A stretch of 31,575 nt of DNA from JANNFX01 sp031380225 (GTDB lineage Bacteria > Pseudomonadota > Alphaproteobacteria > Rhizobiales > Hyphomicrobiaceae), in the NCBI GenBank assembly GCA_031380225.1, contig JANNFX010000170.1:1-31575 (forward strand), read 5' to 3'. A program made the translations under genes and the position numbers. Below the pieces are notes generated by a model. That model saw only the letters and a list, made by a program, of their open reading frames with translations. It was not told the origin of the DNA and did no database searches. Positions 21,146 to 29,969 of this stretch are shown in pieces (position 1 is the stretch's first letter; each line of letters begins with the position of its first letter).

Positions 21146-21582
21146 ACGAGCCACGCTGGCTTTCGGCCAGCATGGCGGTCGCTGCTCACGAGCGCCAGCT
21201 TGCCCGTTTCGGCGGACCTGCGGGCATTCGGGATCAAGGAGCGCTGGAATCCGCACTCGGTCGACCCATCAACAAATATCAATACGAGAACGCAGACCTC
21301 GCCGTCTGTGCTGCTGCATATGCTTTTGGAATTGCCCGTAATCACCCATTCGTTGACGGCAATAAGCGCGTTGCATTCGTGGCATTGACATTGTTCCTTC
21401 GCTTGAACGACGTTGTGTTTAGCCCTGATCGGGCAGAGGCAACAGCGATCATGTTTGGTCTCGCCGCTGGTGAAATTGAGGAAGAGGGCTTGACGCGCTG
21501 GATCAGGGATAACTGGCCGGAAGCGGTGGACGCTCCAATGCAACCCAAACCGCGAGGCCGCAAGGTGCGTCGCAAGACATGA
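21142..21582 (+). CDS. doc: Fic/Doc-family toxin
   Basis: A 146-residue protein of the Doc type with the core motif H68-P-F-V-D-G-N-K-R76 (RNHPFVDGNKRVAFV). The DGNKR form is close to Doc (HxFxDANKR), which phosphorylates elongation factor Tu, while HPFxxGN also occurs in AMP-transferring Fic proteins. The Lys in place of the Gly of the Fic motif HPFxxGNGR favours the Doc branch. The N-terminal RDQGALESALGRP block is typical of death-on-curing proteins. The start is GTG at 21142, overlapping the antitoxin stop. The 3' end overlaps the acetyltransferase gene by ATGA, so all three are translationally coupled. Confidence 0.92.
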   Translation: MNEPRWLSASMAVAAHERQLARFGGPAGIRDQGALESALGRPINKYQYENADLAVCAAAYAFGIARNHPFVDGNKRVAFVALTLFLRLNDVVFSPDRAEATAIMFGLAAGEIEEEGLTRWIRDNWPEAVDAPMQPKPRGRKVRRKT

Positions 21583-22055
21583 CGGACGATTTGAAAGCCG
21601 CTCCAATCGACTATCGCCTCGTTGTCGCGGAAGCCTCCGACGCGGCGCGATTGCTGCCGCTGGTCATCACATTTCACGACGAAGACGGGCATCCGTTGTC
21701 AGCCATTGGCGCTGACGCATTTGAGCGGCTGTGTACTGACCCAGCGCTCGGATTTGCGGTCGCCATTGAGAGCGGCGAGACGCTGATCGGTTATGCCGCC
21801 GTGTGTTTCGGTATGACGTCGATCGAATACGGCGGCCGCGACGCGTTCCTCGACGACCTCTACATCATTCCGGCTTACCGGGGGCGGGGCTCAGGGCGCC
21901 GGATCATTGATGAACTTGTCGGGATGGCTCGAAGCCACGGAGTCAAGGCGCTGCATATGGAAGTGCAGGGCGCGAACCAGCGGGCGTATGACCTCTACAC
22001 CACTCTCGGCTTTAAGGATCGCGGCAGCCGGCTGATGACCAAGCGGTTAGTGTGA
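21579..22055 (+). CDS. GNAT-family N-acetyltransferase, third gene of the toxin-antitoxin operon
   Basis: A 158-residue GNAT enzyme. The acetyl-CoA pyrophosphate loop is R-G-R-G-S-G-R (about residues 106-112, after DDLYIIPAYRG). The C-terminal ALHMEVQGANQRAYDLYTTLGF block is the usual motif B. It is of the diamine/amino-acid acetyltransferase-like type. It overlaps the toxin gene by four bases (ATGA), which makes separate expression unlikely. GNAT proteins can be toxins (TacT, AtaT), modifiers or ordinary metabolic enzymes; nothing in the sequence decides which. Substrate unknown. Confidence 0.9.
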   Translation: MTDDLKAAPIDYRLVVAEASDAARLLPLVITFHDEDGHPLSAIGADAFERLCTDPALGFAVAIESGETLIGYAAVCFGMTSIEYGGRDAFLDDLYIIPAYRGRGSGRRIIDELVGMARSHGVKALHMEVQGANQRAYDLYTTLGFKDRGSRLMTKRLV

Positions 22056-22067
22056 AAGAACTCGAGT

Positions 22068-22511
22068 TCAATTCAAGCGCATGTTCATGCCAACGCGGGC
22101 GATACTGCCCTGAGTTTCAAACTTCGGTTCGAAGTAGACGGGCGTTGGTGTTGCGCCAAAGATGAAGAACTGAGTGCGCTGATTTTCGTCGCCAAGATCA
22201 TAGTAGAGATACTCTGCTTTGATTGACCAAGGGCCGAAGCTCATCTCAGCCCCGGCTCCAGCTGTCCAGCCCGCCTTCCAGTCAGTTGTTGTGACGTTGG
22301 CAGTGGCGTTGCCGAGTGGATAAATCGCGTCGTAGTGGTAGGTGCTGCGGCCGTAAGCCAACCCACCAGTTCCGTAGAACAGCACGTTGCCAGCTGCGAC
22401 GCCGATGCGGCCACGCACGGTGCCGAACCATTCGAGATCCTGCGATAGACGCCGTGTGCCGGGTGACGTCGGCGGCACGTCCTTGCATCGCGCAAAAAAG
22501 GTGCAGAACAT
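22068..22511 (-). pseudogene. 5'-truncated outer-membrane beta-barrel protein (Omp25/31-like)
   Basis: The last ~115 residues match the C-terminal half of alphaproteobacterial porin-family/Omp25-type barrels: LEWFGTVRGRIGVAAGNVLFYGTGGLAYG, an IKAEYLYYDLG strand and the terminal ARVGMNMRLN strand. A normal member is roughly 200-280 residues with a signal peptide. Here the open frame begins with an unrelated MFCTFFARCKDVPP stretch and has no signal sequence. The remaining 140 bp to the aminopeptidase gene contain no missing N-terminus. Without export signal and half the barrel it is unlikely to work. It lies on the opposite strand to the toxin-antitoxin operon and ends 12 bp from it, so an insertion or deletion at this junction may have removed the front half. 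Confidence 0.75.
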
Positions 22512-22520
22512 TTAAGTTCG

Positions 22521-22536
22521 CATAATATATATTATG
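22521..22536. promoter_or_regulatory. 16-bp perfect AT-rich palindrome
   Basis: CATAATATATATTATG is a perfect palindrome just upstream of the truncated barrel frame, in an AT-rich patch (22508-22580). It could be a regulator site or an easily melted promoter element. No regulator is assigned. Confidence 0.35.
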
Positions 22537-22596
22537 GAAAATAGTTGCTGGATATGTTTGTAAAACAATAGTTAAACGGTGTATCAATCTGGGGCG

Positions 22597-22645
22597 TCCA
22601 GACAGAAGTCTGGAACCGCAGGTCCAGCCTAAGCCGGACCTGCGG
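22597..22645 (-). terminator. Tandem stem-loops after the aminopeptidase gene
   Basis: Two perfect hairpins sit just past the pepA stop on the minus strand: CCGCAGGTCC/GGACCTGCGG (22616-22625 with 22636-22645) and TCCAGAC-AGAA-GTCTGGA (22597-22614). No long T-run follows, so they may stabilise the 3' end or support termination rather than form a classical terminator. Confidence 0.5.
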
Positions 22646-22651
22646 GAGTTC

Positions 22652-24202
22652 CTACTTCTCAGTCTTCTCATGATTGTCGGAAACAAACCGGTCCAAAAGC
22701 CGGATGCCCCAGCCTGGACCCCAGCTGGTATTGATGTCCGTTTTGCCGCCGTCCATCCCGGTGCCGGCGATATCGAGATGGCACCACGGCATGTCCTTCT
22801 CGATGAAGCGCTCAAGGAAGGCGGCAGCGGTGCACGCGCCAGCCCAGCGACCGCCGATGTTCTTCATGTCGGCAAAACGGCTCTCGATCAGTTTGTCGAA
22901 GCACTTGTCGAGCGGCATACGCCAGACTTTTTCACCGGTTACTTTTGAGGCGGCCGACAAGTCAGCGGCCAGTTCGTCATTATTGACGAACATGCCGGCG
23001 TAGTCTTTGCCGAGCGCGACCATGATGGCGCCGGTCAGCGTTGCAAGGTCGATGATCAGCTTCGGCTTGAAGCGCTCCTGCGCGTACCAAAGGATATCGG
23101 CGAGGACCAAGCGGCCTTCAGCGTCGGTGTTGATGATTTCAACCGTCTGTCCCGACATCGAAGTTACGATATCGCCCGGCCGGACGGCCGTGCTCGATGG
23201 CATATTTTCGACGAGACCAATGATACCGACGGCATTGACGGGTGCTTTGCGCTGGGCGAGAGCCAGCATCAAGCCTGTGACGCAGGCGGCGCCACCCATA
23301 TCACCCTTCATGTCCTCCATGCCTTGGGCACCCTTGATCGAGATGCCGCCGGTATCGAAGACAACGCCTTTTCCAACGAAGCACAATGGCTTGGCTTTTT
23401 TCGACTTGGCGCCATTCCAAGTCATGATGGCGACGCGCGCCGGTCTCGCACTGCCTTGCGCAACGGCCAACAGCGTATTCATTTTCAATTTCTTGAGGTC
23501 GTCGGCGTCGAGGATTTCGACGTCCAACCCTTGCTTTTCTAGCGCTTTGACGCGGTTCGCAAATTCGACCGGCCCCAATTCGTTGGCGGGTTCGTTGACG
23601 AGATCGCGAGCCAGGTAGATGCCTTTGGCAATGGCTTGGTGACGCTCGAACTGTGTTTTGGCTTTTTCTGGATCGGCGACGTGGACGACTAGTTTGTCGA
23701 GCTTGTCCTTGCCCGGGTTGGCACCCTCCCCGTTGGCATCGTCGTTGGCCTTCTTCGACGATTGGTATTTTTTGAACGTGTAGTGGCGCAGCAAGGCGCC
23801 CGAAGCAATGTGGGCCGCAATGGTGTCTGGCTTGATGTCGCTGCCGGCCGCGATGTCGACGATGATGCTGGCGGATTTGGTTTTGCGAGCCGAGATGGAG
23901 CCGAGGGCGGCACCGCCAAGCGCTTCCCAGTCAGTGCCGGTATGCTCGGCTGTTTTGCCAGCGCCCATGACAATCAAGCGGCTCGGTTCTACTTTCGGCA
24001 GTGCCAGCAGTTCGATGGTCGATTTCGACTTGCCCTTGAAGTCAGCGGCCTCGGCTGCCTTCAGTACCGCTCCACCCGACTTGGTATTCAGCTCAGCGGC
24101 CGTCTTGCCCAGCGTCAGTTCATGGGTGGCAAAAATCAGCGTCGTAGCGTGCTGGCCGGCGGACAATGGCTGAAATACAATTTCAAGCGGGGCGTTAGAC
24201 AT
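22652..24202 (-). CDS. pepA: Leucyl aminopeptidase (M17, PepA)
   Basis: A 516-residue cytosolic exopeptidase with two metal ions. Catalytic and metal residues are complete: K278 and D283 (VGKGVVFDTGG), K290, D301, D360 and E362 (NTDAEGRL), and R364. All are offset by +8 from E. coli PepA. The N-terminal domain (1-~185) is typical and slightly long, with a charged insert near 148-170 (KKANDDANGEGANPGK). The ATG at 24202 has GAGGAG about 11 bases upstream. Two stem-loops follow the stop codon. PepA also binds DNA in some bacteria, but that role cannot be read here. Confidence 0.96.
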   Translation of the reverse strand: MSNAPLEIVFQPLSAGQHATTLIFATHELTLGKTAAELNTKSGGAVLKAAEAADFKGKSKSTIELLALPKVEPSRLIVMGAGKTAEHTGTDWEALGGAALGSISARKTKSASIIVDIAAGSDIKPDTIAAHIASGALLRHYTFKKYQSSKKANDDANGEGANPGKDKLDKLVVHVADPEKAKTQFERHQAIAKGIYLARDLVNEPANELGPVEFANRVKALEKQGLDVEILDADDLKKLKMNTLLAVAQGSARPARVAIMTWNGAKSKKAKPLCFVGKGVVFDTGGISIKGAQGMEDMKGDMGGAACVTGLMLALAQRKAPVNAVGIIGLVENMPSSTAVRPGDIVTSMSGQTVEIINTDAEGRLVLADILWYAQERFKPKLIIDLATLTGAIMVALGKDYAGMFVNNDELAADLSAASKVTGEKVWRMPLDKCFDKLIESRFADMKNIGGRWAGACTAAAFLERFIEKDMPWCHLDIAGTGMDGGKTDINTSWGPGWGIRLLDRFVSDNHEKTEK

Positions 24203-24377
24203 GCGGCGGAAGCTCCTCGTCGGGTGGATAACTGATCACTTCCCAGCGCGGTGGCGGACAGCGGTTCGGAGCGACCAACAGAGGACGTTCCGGGTCGCAG
24301 CCCGTTGACTGGAGAAGGAAAAGCGAATTGTGGCAGACCTTAGACATGCCCCTGCTCCGGGCGCAAGGCCGCTGCGG

Positions 24378-25169
24378 TTACGTTTCGGCAATCTCTCGCG
24401 ACTGTGAGGGGGCGTGAAGCAGCAGGCTTTCGGCCATGCGAACCACACTGGAGATGACCGCGGCGTAGATCGCAGCCACGAACCCGGCAAGAACGTTGAC
24501 GCTGACAAAAATGCCGAGGAAACGGGCAAAATCCGGGCTCACCAACCGTGAAAGGACGGCGACCACAAAATCATCGAACGCCTGCTTCAACTGGAACACC
24601 AATTCACTGACCTGATCGACGGTTGGCTTGGCTGGCATGTCCCACATGATTTTCCAGCCGAGATCAGAAATACTACTCGAGGGGATCAGCGTTGCTGCAG
24701 CCAGCATGGCCAAGCCTGCCGAGAATAACAACCCGAGCGGCGAGCCGAGCCGGAAGAACCCCCAGCGCGCAGGCCGGGCTTTGAGTTGTCTCGACATAAC
24801 GCGGAGTATGTTGGCGCCAATGAAGACGGTAATTGCGAATACGATTGCGACCCAAAACAGCCGGTCGTGATTGGTGCCGGAAAAGGTGAAGAGCGCCGCA
24901 ACCGCCGCTAAGATCGATTTCAAAACCGCTTCCAGACCACCGACAACCAGCACCAGCCAAAGGCGCGCGGACGTTGTGCGTTCGAAATAGAATGGCAACT
25001 CGATCCGCAACCGCTCGGCTTCAAGCGTCATCCCCAACCAAAGCGCCAGCGCTGCGGTTAGAGCAGTGAAACCAAGTGGCGATGTGTAGCCAAGCCATGC
25101 CACCCCAATCACGGCCGCCAACTCGGTGAGCATAATTAGAGCGTTGAGGGCGATACGGAGGATTGTCAT
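24378..25169 (-). CDS. Membrane protein of unknown function
   Basis: A 263-residue protein I do not recognise. It has about five to six hydrophobic helices: roughly 8-27, 30-50, 70-95, 105-122, 145-162 and 218-240. The last is preceded by an amphipathic stretch (DQVSELVFQLKQAFDDFVVAVLSRLV), and a short polar C-terminus follows. Conserved-looking charged residues in the loop near 50-66 (LEAERLRIELPFYFERT) may be functional. No signal peptide cleavage site or known domain is visible. It lies upstream of pepA on the same strand with a 175-bp gap holding nothing I can name. The ribosome site is weak. Confidence 0.75.
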   Translation of the reverse strand: MTILRIALNALIMLTELAAVIGVAWLGYTSPLGFTALTAALALWLGMTLEAERLRIELPFYFERTTSARLWLVLVVGGLEAVLKSILAAVAALFTFSGTNHDRLFWVAIVFAITVFIGANILRVMSRQLKARPARWGFFRLGSPLGLLFSAGLAMLAAATLIPSSSISDLGWKIMWDMPAKPTVDQVSELVFQLKQAFDDFVVAVLSRLVSPDFARFLGIFVSVNVLAGFVAAIYAAVISSVVRMAESLLLHAPSQSREIAET

Positions 25170-25265
25170 GACGGACGCCCACTTTTGGTTGCAGACCGGG
25201 TCACCCTAGTCCAAGACCCATTTAAGTGAAACCTGCCTATTGGCTTTGCCGATAAGCGTCTTAGC

Positions 25266-25409
25266 GTGACCCTCAAACCTAAACCGGACAGCAGTGGCCG
25301 CCGCACCGGGATTTATCTCGAAGCAGATGGGATCGCCGCGCTCGATCAAATCTTTTTCAACTTTGAGGTCAGTGAATCGCAGCGGCCGGGAGCCAAGACT
25401 AATCGCTGA
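25266..25409 (+). CDS. Possible very short ORF (47 aa), doubtful
   Basis: A GTG-started frame between the unknown membrane gene and cusA, giving a 47-residue basic/acidic peptide (MTLKPKPDSSGRRTGIYLEA at its start). There is no ribosome site or recognised domain, and it overlaps the cusA 3' end by 11 bp on the other strand. Included only because the 229-bp gap has no other content. Confidence 0.15.
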   Translation: MTLKPKPDSSGRRTGIYLEADGIAALDQIFFNFEVSESQRPGAKTNR

Positions 25410-28400
25410 CTAATCGCCCCTTCACCACAGCATAAATCGCCGGGATAACGATCAAAGTCAGCAACGCCGACGACATCATCCCGCCGACCATCGGCACGGC
25501 AATGCGTTGCATCACCTCAGAACCGGTGCCGTGGCTCCATAAAATCGGCAGCAGACCGGCCATGATAGCGACCACTGTCATCATCTTCGGCCGCACGCGT
25601 TCCACGGCCCCTTCCATGATGGCGGCATTGACGTCGTCGCGCGACAACGCCCTGCCCTCCGCGGTGGCTTTCGCGCGTTGGGCTTCCAACGCGTGATCAA
25701 GATAGATCAACATGATGACGCCGGTCTCGGCAGCGACGCCCGCGAGAGCGATAAAGCCAACTGCAACGGCGACCGATAGATTGAACCCCATCCACCACAT
25801 CAACCACAGCCCGCCGACGAGTGCGAACGGCAGCGATAGCATGACGATCAGCGTTTCCGTCATGCGGCGGAAGTTCAAATAGAGCAGCAGTAAGATCAGC
25901 AGCAGTGTGAACGGCACCACATAGGCGAGCCGCGCTTTGGCCCGTTCGTAATATTCAAACTGACCGCTCCACACCGCATAATAGCCAGCCGGGAATTGGA
26001 CGCTGTCTGCCACCGCCTTCTTGGCGTCAGAGACGTAGCTGCCAAGATCTCGGTCGCGGGCGTCGACAAAAATGTAAGCTGCGAGTTCTGCATTTTCAGT
26101 CCGGATTGAGGCTGGTCCCCGTGTCAGCTTGATATCGGCAACTTCGCCAAGCGGAATGGACGCGCCACCTGGCATCGGCACCAACACTTCGCGTTTCAAT
26201 GCTTCTGGATCGGATCGCACGTCGCGCGGATACCGGAGGCTCACGCCATACCGTTCGCGGCCCTCAACTGTTGTGGTGATCGTCTCGGCGCCGATTGCAG
26301 ATGAAATGAGGGACTGGACATCGCCCACTCTGAGACCGAAGCGCGCCAGGCGATCGCGATCTGGGATGATCTCTAGATAGTAGCCGCCGATGATACGTTC
26401 GGCATACGCGCTTGAGGTGCCCGGCACAGTTTTGATTGCGGCTTCGATCTTGCGTGACAATCCTTCGATAACACTCAAGTCCCGGCCCATGACTTTAACG
26501 CCAACCGGCGTGCGGATGCCGGTCGCTAGCATGTCAATGCGGGCCTTGATCGGCATTGTCCATGCGTTGGCGACGCCCGGAAACTGCAATGCCTTATCCA
26601 TTTCGGCAACCAGGCTATCGGTTGTAACGCCCGCTCGCCATTCGTTCTCGGGCTTCAAATTGATCACGGTCTCGAACATTTCCGTTGGTGCCGGATCGGT
26701 TGCTGTTGCCGCGCGCCCAGCTTTGCCCCACACCGACGCGACTTCCGGGAACGACTTGATGATCTTGTTTTGCGTTTGCAGCAGTTCGGCCGCTTTGGTG
26801 ATCGACAGGCCGGGTAAAGTTGTCGGCATATAGAACAGCGTGCCTTCATTCAACGTCGGCATGAATTCTGAGCCGAGCTTCGATGCCGGGTAGACACTCG
26901 CCGCCAGAACAGCCAGCGCGACGCCAATCGTCAGCGCCTTAAAGCGCAACACGGTTTTGATGACCGGCCGGTAGACCCAAATCAAGAACCGGTTCACGGG
27001 ATTTTTGGCTTCGGGCACAATGCGGCCGCGCACGAACAGCACCATCAGCGCTGGCACCACCGTCACAGACAATAGTGCCGCCGCCGCCATCGCGAACGTC
27101 TTGGTGAAGGCGAGAGGGTGGAACATTCGCCCCTCCTGCGCCTCAAGCGCGAAGATCGGCAGAAATGACACCGTGATAATCAACAGCGAGAAGAACAGCG
27201 CTGGGCCGACTTCGCTGGCAGCTTCGATCAGCACGTCAATGCGCGGCTTATCGGGCGGCGCGCGCTCCAAGTGTTTATGCGCGTTCTCGATCATGACAAT
27301 GGCGGCGTCAACCATGGCGCCGATGGCAATTGCAATCCCGCCGAGGCTCATGATGTTCGATGATAGTCCCAGCGCCCGCATCATGATGTACGACATCAGA
27401 ATGCCAAGCGGCAGCGTCAGGATGGCGACAAACGCACTGCGCACATGCAGCAAGAAAATCGCGCACACCAAGGCGACGATCAGGCTCTCTTCCGCCAGCG
27501 TCGATTTTAGAGTTGCAATGGCACGGTGAATGAGTTCGGAACGGTCATAGACCGGGATGATTTCAGTGCCTTCGGGCAGACTGCCTTTGATGCTTTCAAG
27601 CCGCGCCTTGACGTTATCTATGACAGACAAAGCATTCTGCCCATAGCGCTGCACGGCGATGCCAGAAACGACTTCGCCTTCGCCATTGAGTTCGGTGACA
27701 CCGCGGCGTTCGTCGGGTGCCAATTCAACCCGCGCCACGTCCCTGATCAGAACCGGAACACCGGCATCGGCTTTGAGAACAATTTTTTCGATGTCTTCGA
27801 GACTGCGGATATAGCCGCGGCCGCGAACCATGTATTCGGTCTCGGCCAATTCGACGACACGGCCACCGGTGTCCATGTTTGAAGTGCGAATTGCGTCGCG
27901 AACGGTTTCAAGCGTGAGGCCGAGCGACTTCAGACGGCGCGGATCAACAACGACCGAGTATTGCTTGACGAAGCCACCAACGCTGGCAACTTCCGCCACG
28001 CCTTCAGCCTTTGCAACGGCAAAGCGGACTTGCCAGTCTTGCGTGGATCGCAACTCGGCCAACGTGCGTTTTGCGGCCATCACTACATATTGATAGACCC
28101 AGCCGACGCCCGTTGCGTCGGGACCAATCGACGGCGTCACGCCTTGCGGTAACGTGCGGGCGGCGCCGGACAGATATTCGAGTACGCGGGAGCGCGCCCA
28201 ATAGATATCAGTGCCATCTTCGAAAATGACATAGACGAACGAAACGCCAAAGAACGAGAAGCCTCGCACCACGCGCGATTTCGGCACCGATAACAACGCC
28301 GACGACAGTGGATAGGTGACCTGATCTTCAATGACTTGCGGCGCCTGGCCCGCGTACTCAGTGTAGACAATCACCTGAGTGTCCGAGAGATCTGGGATGG

Positions 28401-28512
28401 CATCGAGGGGCACGGTGCGGACGGCATAAATGCCGGCCGCCGTGATCAAGATCATGCCAATGACGATCAGCGTCAAGTTATGCGCCGACCAGCGGATGAG
28501 ACGGGAAATCAC
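25399..28512 (-). CDS. cusA: Copper/silver RND efflux pump, CusA type
   Basis: A 1037-residue inner-membrane RND transporter of the heavy-metal (HME) group that exports Cu+/Ag+ from the periplasm or cytoplasm. The three metal-binding methionines of CusA are present at M562 (FYMPTTLPG), M612 (TEMFETVINLKP) and M661 (RIDMLATGI), all offset by -11 from E. coli M573, M623 and M672. Proton-relay D402 lies in the MVDAAIVMIENAHK helix. Twelve membrane spans and two large periplasmic loops are as expected. The start is GTG at 28512, overlapping the cusB stop by GTGA, so translation is coupled. No gene for an outer-membrane factor follows. Confidence 0.95.
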   Translation of the reverse strand: MISRLIRWSAHNLTLIVIGMILITAAGIYAVRTVPLDAIPDLSDTQVIVYTEYAGQAPQVIEDQVTYPLSSALLSVPKSRVVRGFSFFGVSFVYVIFEDGTDIYWARSRVLEYLSGAARTLPQGVTPSIGPDATGVGWVYQYVVMAAKRTLAELRSTQDWQVRFAVAKAEGVAEVASVGGFVKQYSVVVDPRRLKSLGLTLETVRDAIRTSNMDTGGRVVELAETEYMVRGRGYIRSLEDIEKIVLKADAGVPVLIRDVARVELAPDERRGVTELNGEGEVVSGIAVQRYGQNALSVIDNVKARLESIKGSLPEGTEIIPVYDRSELIHRAIATLKSTLAEESLIVALVCAIFLLHVRSAFVAILTLPLGILMSYIMMRALGLSSNIMSLGGIAIAIGAMVDAAIVMIENAHKHLERAPPDKPRIDVLIEAASEVGPALFFSLLIITVSFLPIFALEAQEGRMFHPLAFTKTFAMAAAALLSVTVVPALMVLFVRGRIVPEAKNPVNRFLIWVYRPVIKTVLRFKALTIGVALAVLAASVYPASKLGSEFMPTLNEGTLFYMPTTLPGLSITKAAELLQTQNKIIKSFPEVASVWGKAGRAATATDPAPTEMFETVINLKPENEWRAGVTTDSLVAEMDKALQFPGVANAWTMPIKARIDMLATGIRTPVGVKVMGRDLSVIEGLSRKIEAAIKTVPGTSSAYAERIIGGYYLEIIPDRDRLARFGLRVGDVQSLISSAIGAETITTTVEGRERYGVSLRYPRDVRSDPEALKREVLVPMPGGASIPLGEVADIKLTRGPASIRTENAELAAYIFVDARDRDLGSYVSDAKKAVADSVQFPAGYYAVWSGQFEYYERAKARLAYVVPFTLLLILLLLYLNFRRMTETLIVMLSLPFALVGGLWLMWWMGFNLSVAVAVGFIALAGVAAETGVIMLIYLDHALEAQRAKATAEGRALSRDDVNAAIMEGAVERVRPKMMTVVAIMAGLLPILWSHGTGSEVMQRIAVPMVGGMMSSALLTLIVIPAIYAVVKGRLVSD

Positions 28513-29888
28513 TGGGACATCTCCATCTTGGCGTCACCTGCTGTGAAGCTCGATAAAGCTGCCTTCAGATTGCTTTCGGCATCGATCAGGAAGTTTGCCG
28601 AGACGACGACGTTGTCACCTGCTTTGATGCCATCGGTGATTTCAACCATGCCGTCGCCACGAACTCCGACTTTTACGGCGCGCGGCTCAAATCTCCCCTC
28701 GCCACGGTCGATCAACACAACTTGGCGATTGCCGCTATCGATGACCGCAGATGAAGGAACGGCTAAGCGCTCAGCGTCGCCAGCGCCAGTTGCGATTTCG
28801 ACCTCGGCATACATTTCATGGCGGATGCGGTGGTCAGGATTTGCGACCTCGATGCGGGCCTTTGCCGACCGCGCACCATGGTCGAGTTCATGCAGGATAA
28901 ATGTGATTTTGCCGTCGAAGGTCTCGTCGGGGAGAGCACGGAACCGGACTTTGGCAGGGGCGCCGACTTTGACCGAAGCGAAATCTTGTTCGGGGACATC
29001 GGCGATGACCCAGACTTTTGAAAGGTCGGCAAGGAGGAACAGCTCCTCGCCCATTTTCGCCATTTGGCCCTCAACGACTTTCTTCTCCATGATATAGCCG
29101 GTGACGGGCGACGGCCAGTCGAACGACATCGCCACCTCGTTAGACTGGCGCGCGTCGTCAATCGCTGCTTGCGGCACCTCATAGTTGCGCAATTTCTGCA
29201 AAGACGAAAGCAGTTCCGGTCCCTGTTCTCCGCGCTCTTTGGAGCCGAGGCGATAGTCAATCAAAGCCCGTAGCATGGGTTGGCTATAGACGCGAAATAG
29301 CGGCTCGCCCTTTTTAACGTGCTTGCCATGTTCGTTGGCATAAAGTTTTTCGATGAAGCCATCAGCACGCAATGTGATGATGCGCAGGCCGCGTTCATCG
29401 GGCTTCGCTGTTCCAGGGACACGCACCGGCTTGGTTAGCTTAGTCATGCGTGCGGGTTCAGTGCGGACGCCTGAGCGTTGCAACTTGTCGAGATTGATTT
29501 TGACCGTTGATGATGAACCGCTGCCGCTCTCTTCATCGGCATAGACCGGGATGTAGTCCATCCCCATCTCGTCCTTCTTTGGCGTCGGAGACGTGTCGGG
29601 CAGACCCATCGGATTGCGGTAGTAGAGCAATTTTGCGGGCTCTGACTTGGCACTCGGGGCAGCTGGCAGAGTCGTCGCGGGCGTCTCCGTTGTGACGCTC
29701 GTCATCGCTGCATCGTCACCGCTATGAGATCCTGCGTGGGAGTCGGACGCTACCGCCGGGTTGTCCATGGATGTCACTGGGCTGGAGGATTTGAGATGCG
29801 GCCACGTTCCGGTGCCAGCGCGATAGCCGCCAACAGCCGCGATCAACACTGCCGCGATGGCCGTGCCGGTAATGAAGGTCTTTGTCAT
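28509..29888 (-). CDS. cusB: Periplasmic adaptor of the copper efflux pump, CusB type
   Basis: A 459-residue membrane-fusion protein. A signal/anchor segment lies in residues 1-22. A Met/His-rich linker follows, then a heavy-metal-binding domain at about 87-119 (LLYYRNPMG, DEMGMDYIPVY) with M94, M108 and M110. The usual adaptor domains follow: barrel-sandwich around 170-300 (LRADGFIEKLYANEHGKHVKKG), beta-barrel around 300-380 and a membrane-proximal domain to the end. The C-terminal MEMSQ is Met-containing. It connects CusA to an outer-membrane channel and hands over Cu+. The ATG at 29888 has CAGGA about 9 bases upstream. It lies 81 bp after the small Cys-rich gene. Confidence 0.94.
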   Translation of the reverse strand: MTKTFITGTAIAAVLIAAVGGYRAGTGTWPHLKSSSPVTSMDNPAVASDSHAGSHSGDDAAMTSVTTETPATTLPAAPSAKSEPAKLLYYRNPMGLPDTSPTPKKDEMGMDYIPVYADEESGSGSSSTVKINLDKLQRSGVRTEPARMTKLTKPVRVPGTAKPDERGLRIITLRADGFIEKLYANEHGKHVKKGEPLFRVYSQPMLRALIDYRLGSKERGEQGPELLSSLQKLRNYEVPQAAIDDARQSNEVAMSFDWPSPVTGYIMEKKVVEGQMAKMGEELFLLADLSKVWVIADVPEQDFASVKVGAPAKVRFRALPDETFDGKITFILHELDHGARSAKARIEVANPDHRIRHEMYAEVEIATGAGDAERLAVPSSAVIDSGNRQVVLIDRGEGRFEPRAVKVGVRGDGMVEITDGIKAGDNVVVSANFLIDAESNLKAALSSFTAGDAKMEMSQ

Positions 29889-29969
29889 TTGAAATAGTCC
29901 TGATCAGATACAGAAACGCTTACGGCGCCAGCCCGCATGGCGGGTCAGCTGCGAAAGGTGTGCATTGAT

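Noticed and set aside
21579..22055. GNAT gene as a TacT/AtaT-type toxin with its own antitoxin
   Set aside because: No RHH-type DUF1778 antitoxin precedes it; the upstream pair is AbrB and Fic/Doc.
24203..24377. Small minus-strand frame in the gap upstream of pepA
   Set aside because: It overlaps the 3' part of the unknown membrane gene, is basic and low in complexity, and has no recognisable feature.
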